NCBI GenBank assembly: GCA_021209875.1
Contig: JAGYVD010000003.1
Coordinates: forward strand, 4,216,001 to 4,280,000
Reading direction: 5' to 3'
Length of the DNA: 64,000 nucleotides
DNA from: Rosellinia necatrix
Lineage: Eukaryota; Ascomycota; Sordariomycetes; Xylariales; Xylariaceae
The position numbers were made by a program, and so were the translations under genes. Below are positions 11,081-22,982 of the stretch, one piece after another. The notes beneath the pieces are model-generated. The model ran no database searches, was not told the origin of the DNA, and was given only the letters and a program-made list of their open reading frames with translations. Every line of letters starts with the position of its first letter. The stretch's first letter is position 1.

Positions 11081-12429
11081 ATTGTCGCAACCTTTTGATT
11101 GCCTTCCTCGTCCGACTCGCATGACCTATTTCGCCAAGCACCCCGCACTCGTCTTAATCACGACCCGCGATTTATGGCTCTTCGGCGTCTCGTCTGGGAA
11201 AGGGGGCAATGGTTAGTTGGCGGCGTCAAGGTTTGGCCATCGGTTGTTTCCATATTTCACAGGGTTATTTATCACAAAAGGTTCGGTTGGGCTGGGACAG
11301 GAGAAGTTGCCAGCTATTGGTACAGAAACAGGTTGATACTCAAGGGTACCATCAACGCCCTTTAATACCTTTTTCTAGATGACATTCGTCATATTACACT
11401 TGCTCTTCGTTCCTTGCCTTCACCATATCACTCGTGCCTGCTCAGGACCCTAATCGTTCAAATTCCTTGCCGCTGCTTTAGGTTCATTAGAGTACATCTT
11501 GAGTACTACTTCGTTGAAAGCAGTCGGCCCATTCTTGGGACGCAAAAGCTGACCAATTCATAGACCTAGCAATCATGGCACCCGGAGTCTGTAAGGCCCA
11601 TGGATTATTTGCTTTGCTTATAAACGGCCTCAGCAGTACAACAAATGTATAATTTATGGTGTCGAGAGCACAGATAGTAGACCAATTTGGCCTACTGACC
11701 TTCACAGTGGTGAACATCAAAACTATGTCGTCATGGTTTGTGCTTAGGGGCGGGAACCAGGGTTAATCTTCGATGTTTTATGAATCATAGTAAACTAATA
11801 AATGTGACCATGAAATCAAACGAATCAATTTGCCGGGTCATCACAATTATTGAATCAGTAGTTAAACAATTGGTTCTTAATTGTTATTATTTATCATCTT
11901 CCCTGTCAGAGAGCCCGGTGGCTTATGATCCCCTGCTCTCGTATAATCGAAGGTTCGGCCAGGGACCCGAAGAGATGGCGGTGCAAAGAAATAGTCCGGC
12001 CGCAAAGTAAATAGATGGACCAATTCCAGTTGGATACATGGTCTAGTTAGTGTGGTTCAATAAAGTGATTAACCGTCGCTAGGGAAGATCTATTTATAGC
12101 CAATTTTAGTGGTATAACGATTATTGAGTATGTTCAAGTAGGGTTGTATAACATATACACCTGACAAGTAACCCATAATTCTTTGTCTGATAATTAATAA
12201 AGCCCTATAATTAGCCCGTGGCTGCTTTACTAACAGATTCATAAACTATTTAGCTAAAAAATGAGAAAATTGAACAAAGGATTACAAGCGCCAGCTTACC
12301 AGCAAACTAGAGCTGTTCAACACTGCAGTCATTAGAAGGTCTGAAGTTGCGGTTAGAGATCATCATAAATGGGTGATGGGACAAGATTCTATGAATGATT
12401 AAATTAAAGGATAAATTATAGAATCAAAT
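11081..12429. other. AT-rich intergenic region
   Basis: After the KH gene 3' region, the sequence from about 11,750 to 12,420 is clearly richer in A and T than its neighbours (many TTAATTA/ATAATTG stretches). No gene is recognised. The composition would fit a mutated repeat relic or the boundary of the accessory block. Confidence 0.4.
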
Positions 12430-12954
12430 TCAATCTGCTTCACCACTCTCTTGGCTATCTGTATCATGGCCACTAATGATCTCTTCCGGTGTGCGAGCTA
12501 CGAACGCTTCATTGTAATAAAACACACGTTCCACCATATCTACCCAGCCGCTTAGTCCCTGGTGTATGAGCATATCCCGCCATGATTGAAGATTAGCGAC
12601 GTCTTCTTGCAGGAGATACCACCGTGTCCAGGCATTCTTCCACACCAATTTCCTCAGAACCTCGCGCGGATCGGCGTCCAGTGCCAAACCTGCTCGTGCG
12701 TGAACGAACATTCGGTTGAGGACGTATGAAGTCAATGCCGGGTAGTCCTCTAGGGTCTGGGATACCACCGAAGGCGCCATGGACCCCATCGAAATGAATG
12801 ATCGGGGTCGACTCGGGGTCGAAATCAGCTTCGGGGCCTCCCACTTTTGGTAATCCGGCTTGCCCCCGATAGTGTGATCCACAAGAACCATGAGGGCAGT
12901 CGCCATGACTACACTATAAGAGAGGTTATTTGACGTCTTGCCCTTATTTTGCAA
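12430..12954 (-). CDS. ORF resembling a displaced NLR linker segment
   Basis: A 174-codon frame just downstream of, and on the same strand as, the NACHT gene. The second half, from DYPALTSYVLNRMFVHARAG to about WRDMLIHQGLSGW, resembles the helical segment that follows the NACHT module in many fungal NLRs (a 'yPFL-Y-----HA' pattern followed by a Trp-containing stretch). The first methionines are at 12954 and 12906; the first 16 codons look like random leader. It could be the 3' exon of the NLR gene, a separate small gene, or a relic. No clear intron joining it in frame to the upstream stop at 13020 was found. The assignment is inference from pattern memory only. Confidence 0.4.
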   Translation of the reverse strand: MQNKGKTSNNLSYSVVMATALMVLVDHTIGGKPDYQKWEAPKLISTPSRPRSFISMGSMAPSVVSQTLEDYPALTSYVLNRMFVHARAGLALDADPREVLRKLVWKNAWTRWYLLQEDVANLQSWRDMLIHQGLSGWVDMVERVFYYNEAFVARTPEEIISGHDTDSQESGEAD

Positions 12955-13019
12955 CTTTCAGTGGGAGTCAGCAAATAGGTGGGGGATAAATGGGGGTAGG
13001 GTAGTAAAGAAAAGGAGGG

Positions 13020-16000
13020 TTACTCTGCAAGGTGTCCGTTTTTCCAATCGGTGTTGTTGGCAAACTGCATTTGGCATCGAGGGACCCAAGCACCAATCGA
13101 ATTATCGGCGGTGATCTCTTCCGGCGATCTAACCACAGGATTAATATGCACCAATGGGTCCCCGCCGTAGCCCCGAAGCAAGTGGAAAGAATTGTCCGTA
13201 GCTGGTTGCCATCTATATTCGGCCTCCTGGTAGATGAATCGATAACATCGGTTCAGCTGATCACCATGACAATCCATTGTAACTATACGTCCCTCAAACA
13301 GCCCGGGAGAAAAAAACAAAAACTCAACTAAGTCGGTAGTCCTCAGCCTCCCGTCTATGCGCTTCGTACCGCAAACCTCCCTAGGAGGATTACTATCATA
13401 ACTCCAGAGTGAGAATTCTCGCATGGATGTGTCAACCATTTGTAAATGAAACAATGGAAGGTGTGGCCGGCCATCCGCTAAACTGACAACCCTAAGGTTT
13501 AGACCTTGCACATGGCTGGGTCCGTCGTGTTGGATACTAAGAAGATTGGAAGACGGAAACAAAGCGGCAAATTCATCAGGTGTAGGCGGCCGCAGCGCCG
13601 ACGCTCTTGCGGGATCAGGGCCGTTCGGCGGATCCGGGTTCTCGAAGCAATATTTTCTGGAGTGTGACGAAGCCGACGACATAAAACTCGTGACACTCTT
13701 GCTGCGGTAAAGGGGTTGCATAGTTTGCGTATATCTTGCTCTTCCACGTGGAGCTGTGTCTGGGGTATCTTCTGCTCTCATTCGTGATGTAATGTCAAAG
13801 ACATAATCTGATCTATCATCCCATGGTGTTATGCTCGGGGTATCTTCTGTTCTGGGTCGCAGTGCCATATCTGAGATAGATTCTGCTGTGCTCTGTGGAA
13901 ATATGTCTGGGATGGGCGGGACATAGCCAGGCCGAAGAAGACGCCTTGCCGAAATCAGCCCGTCAAACTCGGCAATGTCAATATAAGCTAAACACATGCG
14001 TGCGATAGAAAGGTGCCCCTCCCCTAGGAAATCATGGACAAAGCCACCTGAGTGCAACAAGTTGGCACCGCCATGAATGAAAAAGTCATTCACTGTTTCA
14101 TGAATAGGCTGCACAACTCGACTCTCGCCTGCGGTGCTATCGAGGGATCCCGCCCCAGCTATGAGCGACTCTGAATCGCTGGCTGCAGCCCCCCCGCCGA
14201 TAATAACTTTTACCTCGACCAAACCTTGGGATAGGTCTCTAATTCTGCGTTCCAGCTGGGCATCCGTCTCAGTGTAGTAGTCCGAGTCCTTCCACTCCCT
14301 TAGGGAGGCCGGGGGTTTCTCGCGAACGAAGGCGAGGATATGGTGCCACTCGCGAATCCGTAGACGGCCGGTCGCTAATATAGCCCACTGGAAAAGCCGT
14401 AGCGCCATCTCGCGATTTTCAGGATCTATGTTTGTGACGATTTGCTTGTACAGGTCCTCCAGGGTTTTGGGAAGCGACTCTGTACGTTTGAGGATGTACT
14501 TGATATTCTCTCCCCTTTCGATATCTTCCAGAATGCCCTCGATGACTAGATACACCCACAGGAATGTACCGTTAGATCTTTGGGAGATCGACCTCAGCAG
14601 GAGTTCCTGGTCGCTACTAGCAATATTGGTCAATTCGAGCCTTTGGTGCATATAGCTTTGAATATCGGTTTCGTTGTACGTCTCCATAGAGACCTCGAGA
14701 GAACCCTTGACCGTAATAGAGGGGTATTCTCGCCTCGAGATGCAAATATCCAGCTGCACTCCATTGCCGTGGGCTTCTCTAGTAAGCTGTGCCAAGAAAT
14801 AGCCCATATATATAGCATCGCCCGAGTCGCATTCATCAAGAGCATCAACGAAAATGATAGTCCTTTGGGGTGCAAGCGACAAACTTGATAAGATTCCTTT
14901 GAGACTTGATTTGGGAGTGTTTGAGTACGCCGGTGTATCCGATGCCTTTAGCAAATGTAGATCCGCGTGTGTATACCCTCGGAACGCTGTGAGACAATGT
15001 CATGTTAGGATTGCCCAGAGTGAGGTCTAGTCACTATGAGGTAGCAGCTGGGTAGCAGGTAGATAGCCAAGTATAGGGGTAGGGCTCAATATCATTGATT
15101 CCTGGGCCTACCATCTAGGTGGGAGGCCTTCAGTCCTTATATACACAATTATGCCCTTAGAGCTACCCCCTAGGGTAACTGGTACCTCGCTATGTGATCT
15201 ATTGGCCTGACAGACAAGCGGGATGCTGAACCCCGAGCTGATACAGAAGAGATCTGAAAAATCCAATTGTAGAATGTTGAAGTACATTGCCTCCCCTGCG
15301 ATCAAAGAAATGACTTATGGCGCAAGTATTCGTGCTTTTCTGGAATTGTGCGCGGGTGACCTCGAACATTTCTTTCATCAATGTTGATTTTCCCGAACCC
15401 GGCTTTCCGATGATCTGGAGGAATCCAACATGAGAATCCACGTCACTTCGCTCGATCCATTTCCTGTAAGGCGCCGTGCCAGGTAACCACTGACAGGTGT
15501 TTTTGGCGGGTGCGTCAACAGAGTGCTGCCGAAGAAGTATCCCTGGAAACCTGAAGTGCTCAAGTTTTTCTAGGTTTATTTAGTCATGATTTAGTCTCAG
15601 TGAAGGAACAAGATATTACGAGGCAATGATGATAATGATAGACTATACCTTGATCGTCTCGAGTGATACTGAACTCGGGTAGAACTAGATCAACCCTGGT
15701 CGCCGAGGAACTTGGGGGCAGATTTGTGTATATTGCGCGGAGTTCCGCGGCCACCTTCTTGTAGTTCGGGTCTTGTGTGCCGGAATACCTACAGATGGAT
15801 CTATGGTCGCCATCAAGAGTTTCGGTTCGCTCGCGCGGGTCGCCTAGACAGGATGATATATCGGGGACTACCTTGTATCATCGGTAGAATCAATAGATCG
15901 CCCGCTTAAGTATTTAATATGGATTGGGAGTTCTTACCTTTACCATTTTAGATTGCCCCAGTAGTATCGGAAATTTAAGTGGCAAGCCCTCCTGGAAAGT

Positions 16001-16983
16001 CTTGACGTGAAAATTATATTTTGACCATAGCGAGGAGAAAACATCTTGGCACCGTTCCAGGTCCGAATTTCTAAGTGAGACTGTCGAGAACGCGTGGATT
16101 TGTGTCCATCAGTAATAGGCTTGCAGCCCTGCGAGCGGTTCCGCCTATACCTGCCGCCGTGCTTCCTCTATGTGGTGTTCCCAAGAAGACGACTCCAGCG
16201 GTGCTCTTGAGGATGTCCTTGATGTCCCTGTCATTAGATGTAGAGCATATTGCCAGGGTCTATGAGACATGACTATCAGCATAGGACTTCTCCCATGGCA
16301 CAACATGGCCCAACGCGCAGAGCATACTTCTTTGATGATGATTCCGCCTAGCGAGTGGGTAACGAACAGAATAGGTCGTTCTACAGGCCGCGCCCGGGAC
16401 AGTTCGTTCACGAGGTCTTTACTATGAGCGAAGATGCTGTTCTTGTTTACTGCACCCGCAAACTGATGCTTTGCTACGATTGTATCGTACCCAAACACTA
16501 GGATCCGCGCTCCCGGGCATTCCATAGGAAGGAGATCACGCGGCCAGAAGACGTAAGAGGCATCTTTCCGTGTTGTTGTTGACTCGCCGCTGCGCTTGAA
16601 CCCGAACCTACCGAGGCGTCCTGTCCAATTTCTTGAAGTCTGACGACCGTCGACGGTCTCGTTCTGGTGCAGCGACTCCAAGGCCCAAGTCTTGAATGGA
16701 TGGCCCTGGAGACCATGGACGAATATAATGCTAGTCGGGTTCTATGTTATTCATCACTCCAAAACCCTTACTGCCCTGATATAACAGGCATCTGGACTCA
16801 CTCTAGGGTTGGTTCTGAGTCTGGTTCGTAAACGACAGACAACCCAGTGGATCTCACGTCGGTTCCGTCGTATTGAGGGGATGCCGACGCCGAAGTTGCA
16901 ACTTCACCGGCTTCGGTATGCTGAGGAATAACAAAGGACGCATTTCTCATAGGTGCCTGTCTTGCCGAATCCATTATTGACAT
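13020..16983 (-). CDS. SesB-type alpha/beta-hydrolase plus NACHT NLR, apparently frameshifted
   Basis: A fungal STAND/NLR receptor, a family used in nonself recognition and heterokaryon incompatibility. Proposed exons: 16983-16802, 16730-16328, 16259-15938, 15871-15649, 15569-about 15207, 14986-13020, about 1150 codons. Residues 50-250 form a SesB/SERAC1-like hydrolase: DIIFVHGLQGHPFKTW, the nucleophile elbow THSLGG, and VVFLGTPHRGS. A linker (LRNSDLERCQDVF) leads to TCQWL, then the NACHT NTPase with Walker A GKPGSGKST and Walker B IIFVDALDECD, ISRREYP, and the post-NACHT IHETVNDFF. The C-terminal 380 residues contain neither ankyrin, TPR nor WD repeats. Two lesions: one surplus base (or two lost) at 16073-16080 puts TAG in frame, and the P-loop exon lacks a normal donor (GC at 15206-15205, or weak GT at 15215-15214). 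It is probably a pseudogene unless these are sequencing errors. Confidence 0.75.
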
Positions 16984-17424
16984 TGAATTTCGGCAAAGAT
17001 GGATTTGTCTAAGGCATGCTGTAAACCTGGTTAGCCGACCAGCATAAAACGGCCAACGTGGTGTACAGATGCTGCCAATGTGTGCGAGTGAGGCTTGGAC
17101 AAGGCAATCCCCATGCCCGCTACCTAGGCACTCTAGAGGGGCGGGGGTCATAATGCCAAGGAAATTTGGCACGTTGATGACAAAGTTATTTTATACTAAC
17201 TTATTGGAGTTAACTAGTTATTTTATCCAAATATTAAATGAGGTCAGGTTTGTATAGTTACACTATAATATTTAAATAACAAAAACAATAACTACGTGAG
17301 AGCATGATTGATGTTTTAATAATAATAAAAAACATGGACTCATATCATATAATAAGCTAATCGTCTAAACTTGCACAGTTTGTCAACATGCAAGCCACTG
17401 TCTTTTTCACCACCGCCTCCCCGC
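16984..17424. other. Spacer between the NLR and the LPMO gene
   Basis: The stretch from about 17,170 to 17,350 is very AT-rich (TTATTTTA, AATAATAATAAAA). No gene is seen. It should contain the NLR promoter and the LPMO 3' end. Confidence 0.45.
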
Positions 17425-18430
17425 CTAAGAACAAGTTACTACATCACCGCCGGGGGCCTTATAAGTCGTGGGGTCGAGCCCGTAATAAAAGTTGGGGATG
17501 TAGATGTTGGGGTCGTCCGCCTTATACGCTCCGGGGAGACTGATCTGGGGGCTGCAGCTCCCGCCGGGGCCCGTGATCGAGAGCTGGGCGCAGCCGATAT
17601 AGAACTGTCATCTCCGTTAGCTCGCGGACGGGGAACTCATGGCTTCGTCTCGTCGGAGAGAATTCTAGGAAGCGTCTCATCTTACCTGAGCACCGCCGAG
17701 AGTCTGGGACCCGTGGAGGGCTAGCATTTCAGACCGAAGCTGCGAACGTAATCAGCCGGGTTAGTCTTTGAAACCCCCCCCGCCTCTTTTTTTTTTCTCC
17801 CAACGTGTTCCCCATCGCCTCGTTCACTCTCCCGCCTCGTCAACTTACGAGATACTCCCCGCTCTTCAGGCTGGCGGGCAGCTTGAAGGTGTGCGTCATG
17901 TTGGCGGCCATCATGATCTCGTTGGCCCACTTGCCGTCGACGTAGTTCTGCTCGTCGACCTTGAACCAGCCGGCGCCGACTCCCGAGGCCGACGCGGCGC
18001 TGCCCACGGGCCCATACAGCATGTGCGTGATGGGCCCCTGGTGCGTCGAGCTGTCCCACTGCACCTTGATCGTGTCGCCCGCCTTCGCCGCCACCGTCGA
18101 GACCCCGGCCCCGCTCGACCCGCCGACGTTGCAGGCCATGTCGTTGCTCTTCACGTCCGTCTACGGCAGGGGATGTCAGGTTAGAATCAAACGAATCCCC
18201 CCCTCGAGTTAAATTAGGTAAGGGGAAGGTAAGATATAAAATAAAATAAAATAAAATAAAGGGGGGACGACGGACACAAAGAAAGGGGCACGCACTACGG
18301 GGCTGTTGCTGGGCGGCATCCGGATGCCGACTTCGTAGCCCGGCGACACGCCGTTGACCCAGAACTGGTGGAAGTTCTGATGCGCCGAGACCCCGGCGAC
18401 GAGGGCGGCTGAGACGAGTGATTTCAACAT
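17425..18430 (-). CDS. Secreted AA9 lytic polysaccharide monooxygenase
   Basis: A copper enzyme that oxidatively cleaves cellulose or hemicellulose outside the cell. Exons 18430-18296, 18160-17848, 17739-17686 and about 17630-17425 give about 226 residues, typical of a single-domain AA9 protein with no CBM1. Residues 1-16 are a signal peptide ending VSA, so that His17 becomes the N-terminal histidine of the copper brace. The second brace histidine is H85 in STHQGP. GGAQFYIGC holds the conserved Gln and axial Tyr (about 167-169). MACNVGG and GGSC/VVTCS provide disulfide cysteines. Downstream of the hydrolytic core the protein ends YKAPGGDVVTCS, the common AA9 tail. The preceding 800 bases are probably its promoter. 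Substrate preference cannot be read from sequence. Confidence 0.93.
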
Positions 18431-19259
18431 CTCCGGACTTATGCGTGAAGTGATAGACTCGGCGGATGACCAGGGCGGCGCGACGCAAGAGAGCCTCTGA
18501 TTTCGTTTCGCTGCCGGGCATGACGCTCTTTAAAATAATCGGCCGCACTCCGTTTTGGCATGTCACCATTGGTGGATTTCCCGGGTCTGGGATTCGATCT
18601 GGCTTGTTAAAACGCATGGCGATATATTGCAGGGAAGCCTGGTGTAGACAGTCAGAATAGGTAGATTAACGTGTTGGTCCGCGCCAAGTTGTCCGTTATT
18701 ACACTACGACGATCCTTGACGAATGTGGGTTTGCTCTCCCAGTGCTCTTTGTTCCTTGCCGTTCGCGGGCGCGGAAGACCCAGTACCGCCACCTTGACCA
18801 TGTCGGTCGTTGGTGGTCCGGTGGAGTTATTCTCGTCCTGCTCGGCAGAGTCCTAACGTCCGATATTTGGGCCTGGGACTGTTTAGAGAGCAGTGAAATC
18901 TACCTGATATTTTGGCTTGTAGTTTTTAATCGCGTCTGTGTCATGGGGTTATGATTAGTTTGTCACTAACAGGTTACCGCCAGCCAATTTTCTTGTATTT
19001 CATGGGCGATGCGCGAAGTCGTTGAGTGTCTAGGGTCGCAACAGACGAACACCCCATGATATATCTATTCTATGTATCTCGGTAGGTTAGCGAGAGCCAG
19101 GCCGCTTTAATACAACTTGCTTGCCAGATTTTATTCCCCCAACGTAAAATAACCGCATACATATAAATCACTCGCTAACCAACCCGATGCCCGCTTCATA
19201 ATCCCAGCTAAACATTTACAATCTTACTAACAGTGTCCTGTAAGCCAACATATGCAATA
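18431..19259. other. LPMO promoter and 3' end of the zinc-finger gene
   Basis: No gene is seen. The segment is of mixed composition; open frames of 60-70 codons show no recognisable features. Confidence 0.45.
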
Positions 19260-20864
19260 TCACACAACCTTCCGTTCTAAGCACTTTATGTTTGTGCTGC
19301 AAGAAGCTGGGTGATCCGTAGACTTTTCCAATGAGATCACAAAATCGCGGACCCGAAGCTGTGGGGATGGTAGCGTATTCTCGTCGAACAAACTCCCGAC
19401 GGAAGCAACGTTGTGCGTGAGCAACTCCCCCATGTTTTCCTCGATATCCTTAATGGGATGAGAGAAGGGGCATCGCGGGCGCTTGGCTGCGTCCCCGAAC
19501 AGTATCTTGTAGGCCCAGTACCATTTTTTGTCTTTTGCGATCCATATTTTCGGAAATCTAGGCAAGTCATCAACACGGACACCGCCTATGGGCGGGTCTG
19601 CGGCCTTGTGAGTCGCTTTTAGATGCTGACTAAGGTAGCTGATCTTACTGAATGTCTTACTCATACACTTGGGGTGCCCTTGCGGGTCGTACTTATAGAA
19701 GGGGCAGGCAAGGCGCTGGTTCTCACTAGCACTGCAGCATTTGTATTTCTTTGATGAGGGTTTCGTGACTTCAACCTCTCGCGCGGAGTTGACGATAATT
19801 AGTGAATCGTTGCTTGAGACAAGAGGCTCCGTGGAGTCGTACTCTAGCGAGGGCAATTGGGCGTATGAGGGTGTGGCATTTGCATTGCCAAAAACTTGCG
19901 GTGAGAAGGTAGGTCCGCTCCGGTAGCCCTGGATTTGCCGGCTAGGGGCATATTGACCACGGTCATCTGTTGGGACATTTGGACATCCTAGTAGCACTCT
20001 GTCTGGCGATTCCCCAGCAGAGTAATGTGCTGCATTGAAGGTAGCATAGGCGGAACCAATTGTCGCCATAAACCCCAGTTGACCACCATGGATTCTCTGC
20101 AGGTCTTCGATGCTGTAGTTGATTTCTTGACCAGTTTGCTGCCTATAATAATTGACATCGCATTCTTGATTGAACCCTGTAGCACCTTGGCTAAGGGCGT
20201 CTAAGTGTTGTGCGGAGCCGTGGGGCAGAATGGATCTTATATCATCGTGACTGATGGCCCTGGCAAGCGACAATGAATCATGAAAAGGCTGAGGGGATGG
20301 CCGTAAGAAGCCGTCCTCGCAGCCGCCACCACCCCAAGGCTTTGATGCAATTTCATTTCCCGGTTGAGCGAGTCTCTCGGATTGGGTATCCGAGCTAATA
20401 TTGGGTGTGGTGTTGGTAGTGGTGGGGCCCTGGTAGAGCAGGCGAGGTACTGAAGGTGAGGTTGTAAGCTCGATATTAGATATTACACTACCGGAGTCGT
20501 TGGGTAAGGTTGAGGCTCCGTTGGGGCTACTGATAGGCGGCATATAACCTATTGTTGTCGTAGGCAGAGCCTCCTTGCGAGGAGGCTCTCGGCTCCGTAG
20601 GGATATATATCGGGATGGATCCTCCGCGGGTCGCAACCATTCTCTGTTGCAGAACTCGGACACCAGCTGCCCACAATTAGGACAGTGTTCGAGGACATCC
20701 ACGTTAAGAGGCCCATCTCTGCATTCGTACTATGAAAACATCTCAACAACGTATCCTTGTGAGGTTTAGATTCCCGGTCTGTTACTTACGCAAAACCATA
20801 CTTCATGACCGGGGGCGCTCGATCGTCTCTGGTGATTCATTGTTGTTTTCATTGCTGTTTTCAT
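19260..20864 (-). CDS. Fungal C2H2-like zinc-finger protein
   Basis: Exons 20864-20790 and 20729-19260 give 514 residues. The first exon starts at one of three clustered in-frame ATGs (20864, 20852, 20840). Across the splice lies a CxxC pair, VWFC-YECRDGP, followed by CPNCGQ, a small zinc-binding knuckle set near residues 25-45. A long Ser/Pro/Gln-rich disordered region follows. Near residues 350-390 there is RLACPFYKYDPQGHPKC followed by LSQHLKATH, the C-x-H/C...H-x3-H pattern of the degenerate C2H2 finger found in many Pezizomycotina proteins. After it comes RPRCPFSHP. The protein is probably nuclear and DNA- or protein-binding, but its targets are unknown. Fungal proteins of this type are numerous and mostly uncharacterised. 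Confidence 0.8.
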
Positions 20865-22982
20865 TAACGTTTCCAATGATAGATCCGTCGGCGTTTTTGA
20901 TGGGTTCTAATCTGTTCTCAAGGGTATATGCATATATCTACCCGATATCATGATACGAAGATGAAGATGACTTGGTTGTGCATCCCGGGGGGACTGAAAC
21001 CCGGAATGCCCACGACCTATACTGCCAGTTTTCGTCTGCCCCTCTCATCAATCCTCATTCGCCTGCCAATGGGCTCGCGTTGATCTCACCAATGCTCGTG
21101 CATCTAGTTCTAGCTGGATTCCAGAGTCGAAACGCTGGCCGAAGACGACTCTCAGCAAGTCCTTTTTGATCCGGTTCGTGATCAAAAGGTACTTCATAAT
21201 GTATCTTACGATCAAGCTCTTGACCAAATGGTACTTGTCGGAAGTATCTTTGGATCTAGAGTGGGATTGAATGCGGGATCGCCACTACACGGGGTTGCAT
21301 GCTTTGCACACGTAGCGGTATTAGTGGTCCGACTCGGCCTGCTCCATGCACATATGGGGTACGGGGGAGGGAAGTAGGTAAACGATCGGCCATCGGCCAT
21401 TGGCCTTCGTCTACACCTGTATAGGGCATCGGGGAGCTAGCCCCCTTACCAATCCTCAATCCTGTATTCGACGAGGGCACTGCAGGTGCGTAGACACTAC
21501 CTAGGTAGGTAAGAGAGGGCCTTGGCTGTGCGACATACATTGACTGGTCGTCAGCACTCCTCCTCGGCCACGCCTTGGCATAGCTAAGACTTGTTGATTG
21601 TGGACGAAGCCGGAGCGTGGCTCGTGCAGGTTGCCATTGGTAAGCACTTCCAGTGCGGTTGAATAGGATAAATGGTTCTGGTAAGAGATGCGATACAGAC
21701 TATCCAGAGGACACAGATGGGTGTTGAATGGCCCATTTGATATTTGATCAAGAGACATGCCAGCTTCTCCGGCAGTCGGTGAATAAGTGAATAAGTGAAT
21801 AAGTGGGTGAGAGTGCCTGCCAAGGACATCGACACCAAGGTTGAGTGATTCACCACATGCATTATAACGTTGTAGTCTTGGTCCGAGCGTTGGTAACGTG
21901 TAGTGTAGTTCACCTGTTTGATATCCTGCAGCGTTACAGCAGATATCAGCCGTGGGGCGGTGTATGCATGCTACTGTAGGTAGCTACCGACGTTAATCTT
22001 ACCATGTAAGTTACCTAGATAGGCCAGGTGGTCTTGCACACCCCTGTCTCACCCACCGGAGGTAATCGGATTTATCACCAGCTGGGCCTGTTGCCATTCC
22101 GGCTGTGTTGGCCGCCGTTCTGTCTGTGCATGATGGATGTTTCCCGCACGTAGCACGTAGGGGGGAATATTAATAATATGCCTCGCAGTCGGATTTTAAC
22201 ATGACCAAATTCGATTTGACGAATATCGTAGAGATCTTGAGAGGCGGTAATGGTCTTACTGTAGTGTTCAACCACACACAGATGGAAGGATGAGAGAATG
22301 AGCCCGTAAGACACCGCTTGTGAAGTGTGGACCCAGGGACTCGTTCAATCACCTTCTCTTCTCACAAACAAACTCATTGCACATAACTCCATCCCCACGC
22401 TCAAATATATATTTATATGTTAAATGACCTGATTGAAGGGATACGCGAAGAGGAGATGTCTATGTAATGTAATTGTTGGTTGGGTACACCTATTTGTTGA
22501 GGTTTGATGGTTTTTATTATCGACCGGTATCGGAAGTATTAGTATGACTTGATATTACTTATATTGACAGATTTGACACGTTTGACAGACTTGACAGACT
22601 TGACAGGCTTGACAGGCTTGACAGGCTTGACAGGCTTGACAGGTTTGACAAGTTTGACAAGTTTGACATTGGAGTCGAGGAGGTACGCCTACGAAGGGCG
22701 TACCTGCCTCAGGTACGAACTAGCCTGGACTAGGCCGCGAGCCGGAGCCATTCCGCACCCCCACACTCCGCCACGCCCGCATTATTGCCCCTCTAGCCAT
22801 TTTCATGGCATTGTTAAAACTTCATATACCAGATATATCAGGGCTGCATTCTCTTTAAGTCAATTGCATTTTCAAGTTATCATCATTTCATTGATTAGAC
22901 CGGATACCTAGAATATTGATTACAAAAACTACCTGGTGTAGAAGGTTGCATTCCCCACGATTCCCTTCAAGACCAACAAATC
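20865..22982. other. Intergenic region upstream of the decarboxylase
   Basis: About 2.1 kb with no recognised gene. It holds TACCTAGGTAGGTAAG at about 21,500, a GTGAATAAGT triplication at about 21,780-21,805, and the 9-bp minisatellite at 22,564-22,671. Small open frames on the minus strand (21.2-21.9 kb) lack coding character. Confidence 0.45.
22564..22671 (+). repeat. 9-bp minisatellite (TTGACAGGC), 12 units
   Basis: Twelve uninterrupted 9-base units share the TTGACA core: TTGACAGAT, TTGACACGT, TTGACAGAC twice, TTGACAGGC four times, TTGACAGGT, TTGACAAGT twice, TTGACATTG. The array ends about 310 bases upstream of the decarboxylase start. Edge units are degenerate and the central ones identical, the usual look of an array grown by slippage. 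Confidence 0.95.

Noticed and set aside
18000..18617. 298-codon minus-strand frame overlapping the LPMO
   Set aside because: Runs through LPMO introns in a different phase; Arg/Gly-rich shadow sequence.
22564..22671. CRISPR-like or bacterial -35 array reading of TTGACA repeats
   Set aside because: There are no spacers, and the host is a fungus; it is a simple 9-base minisatellite.
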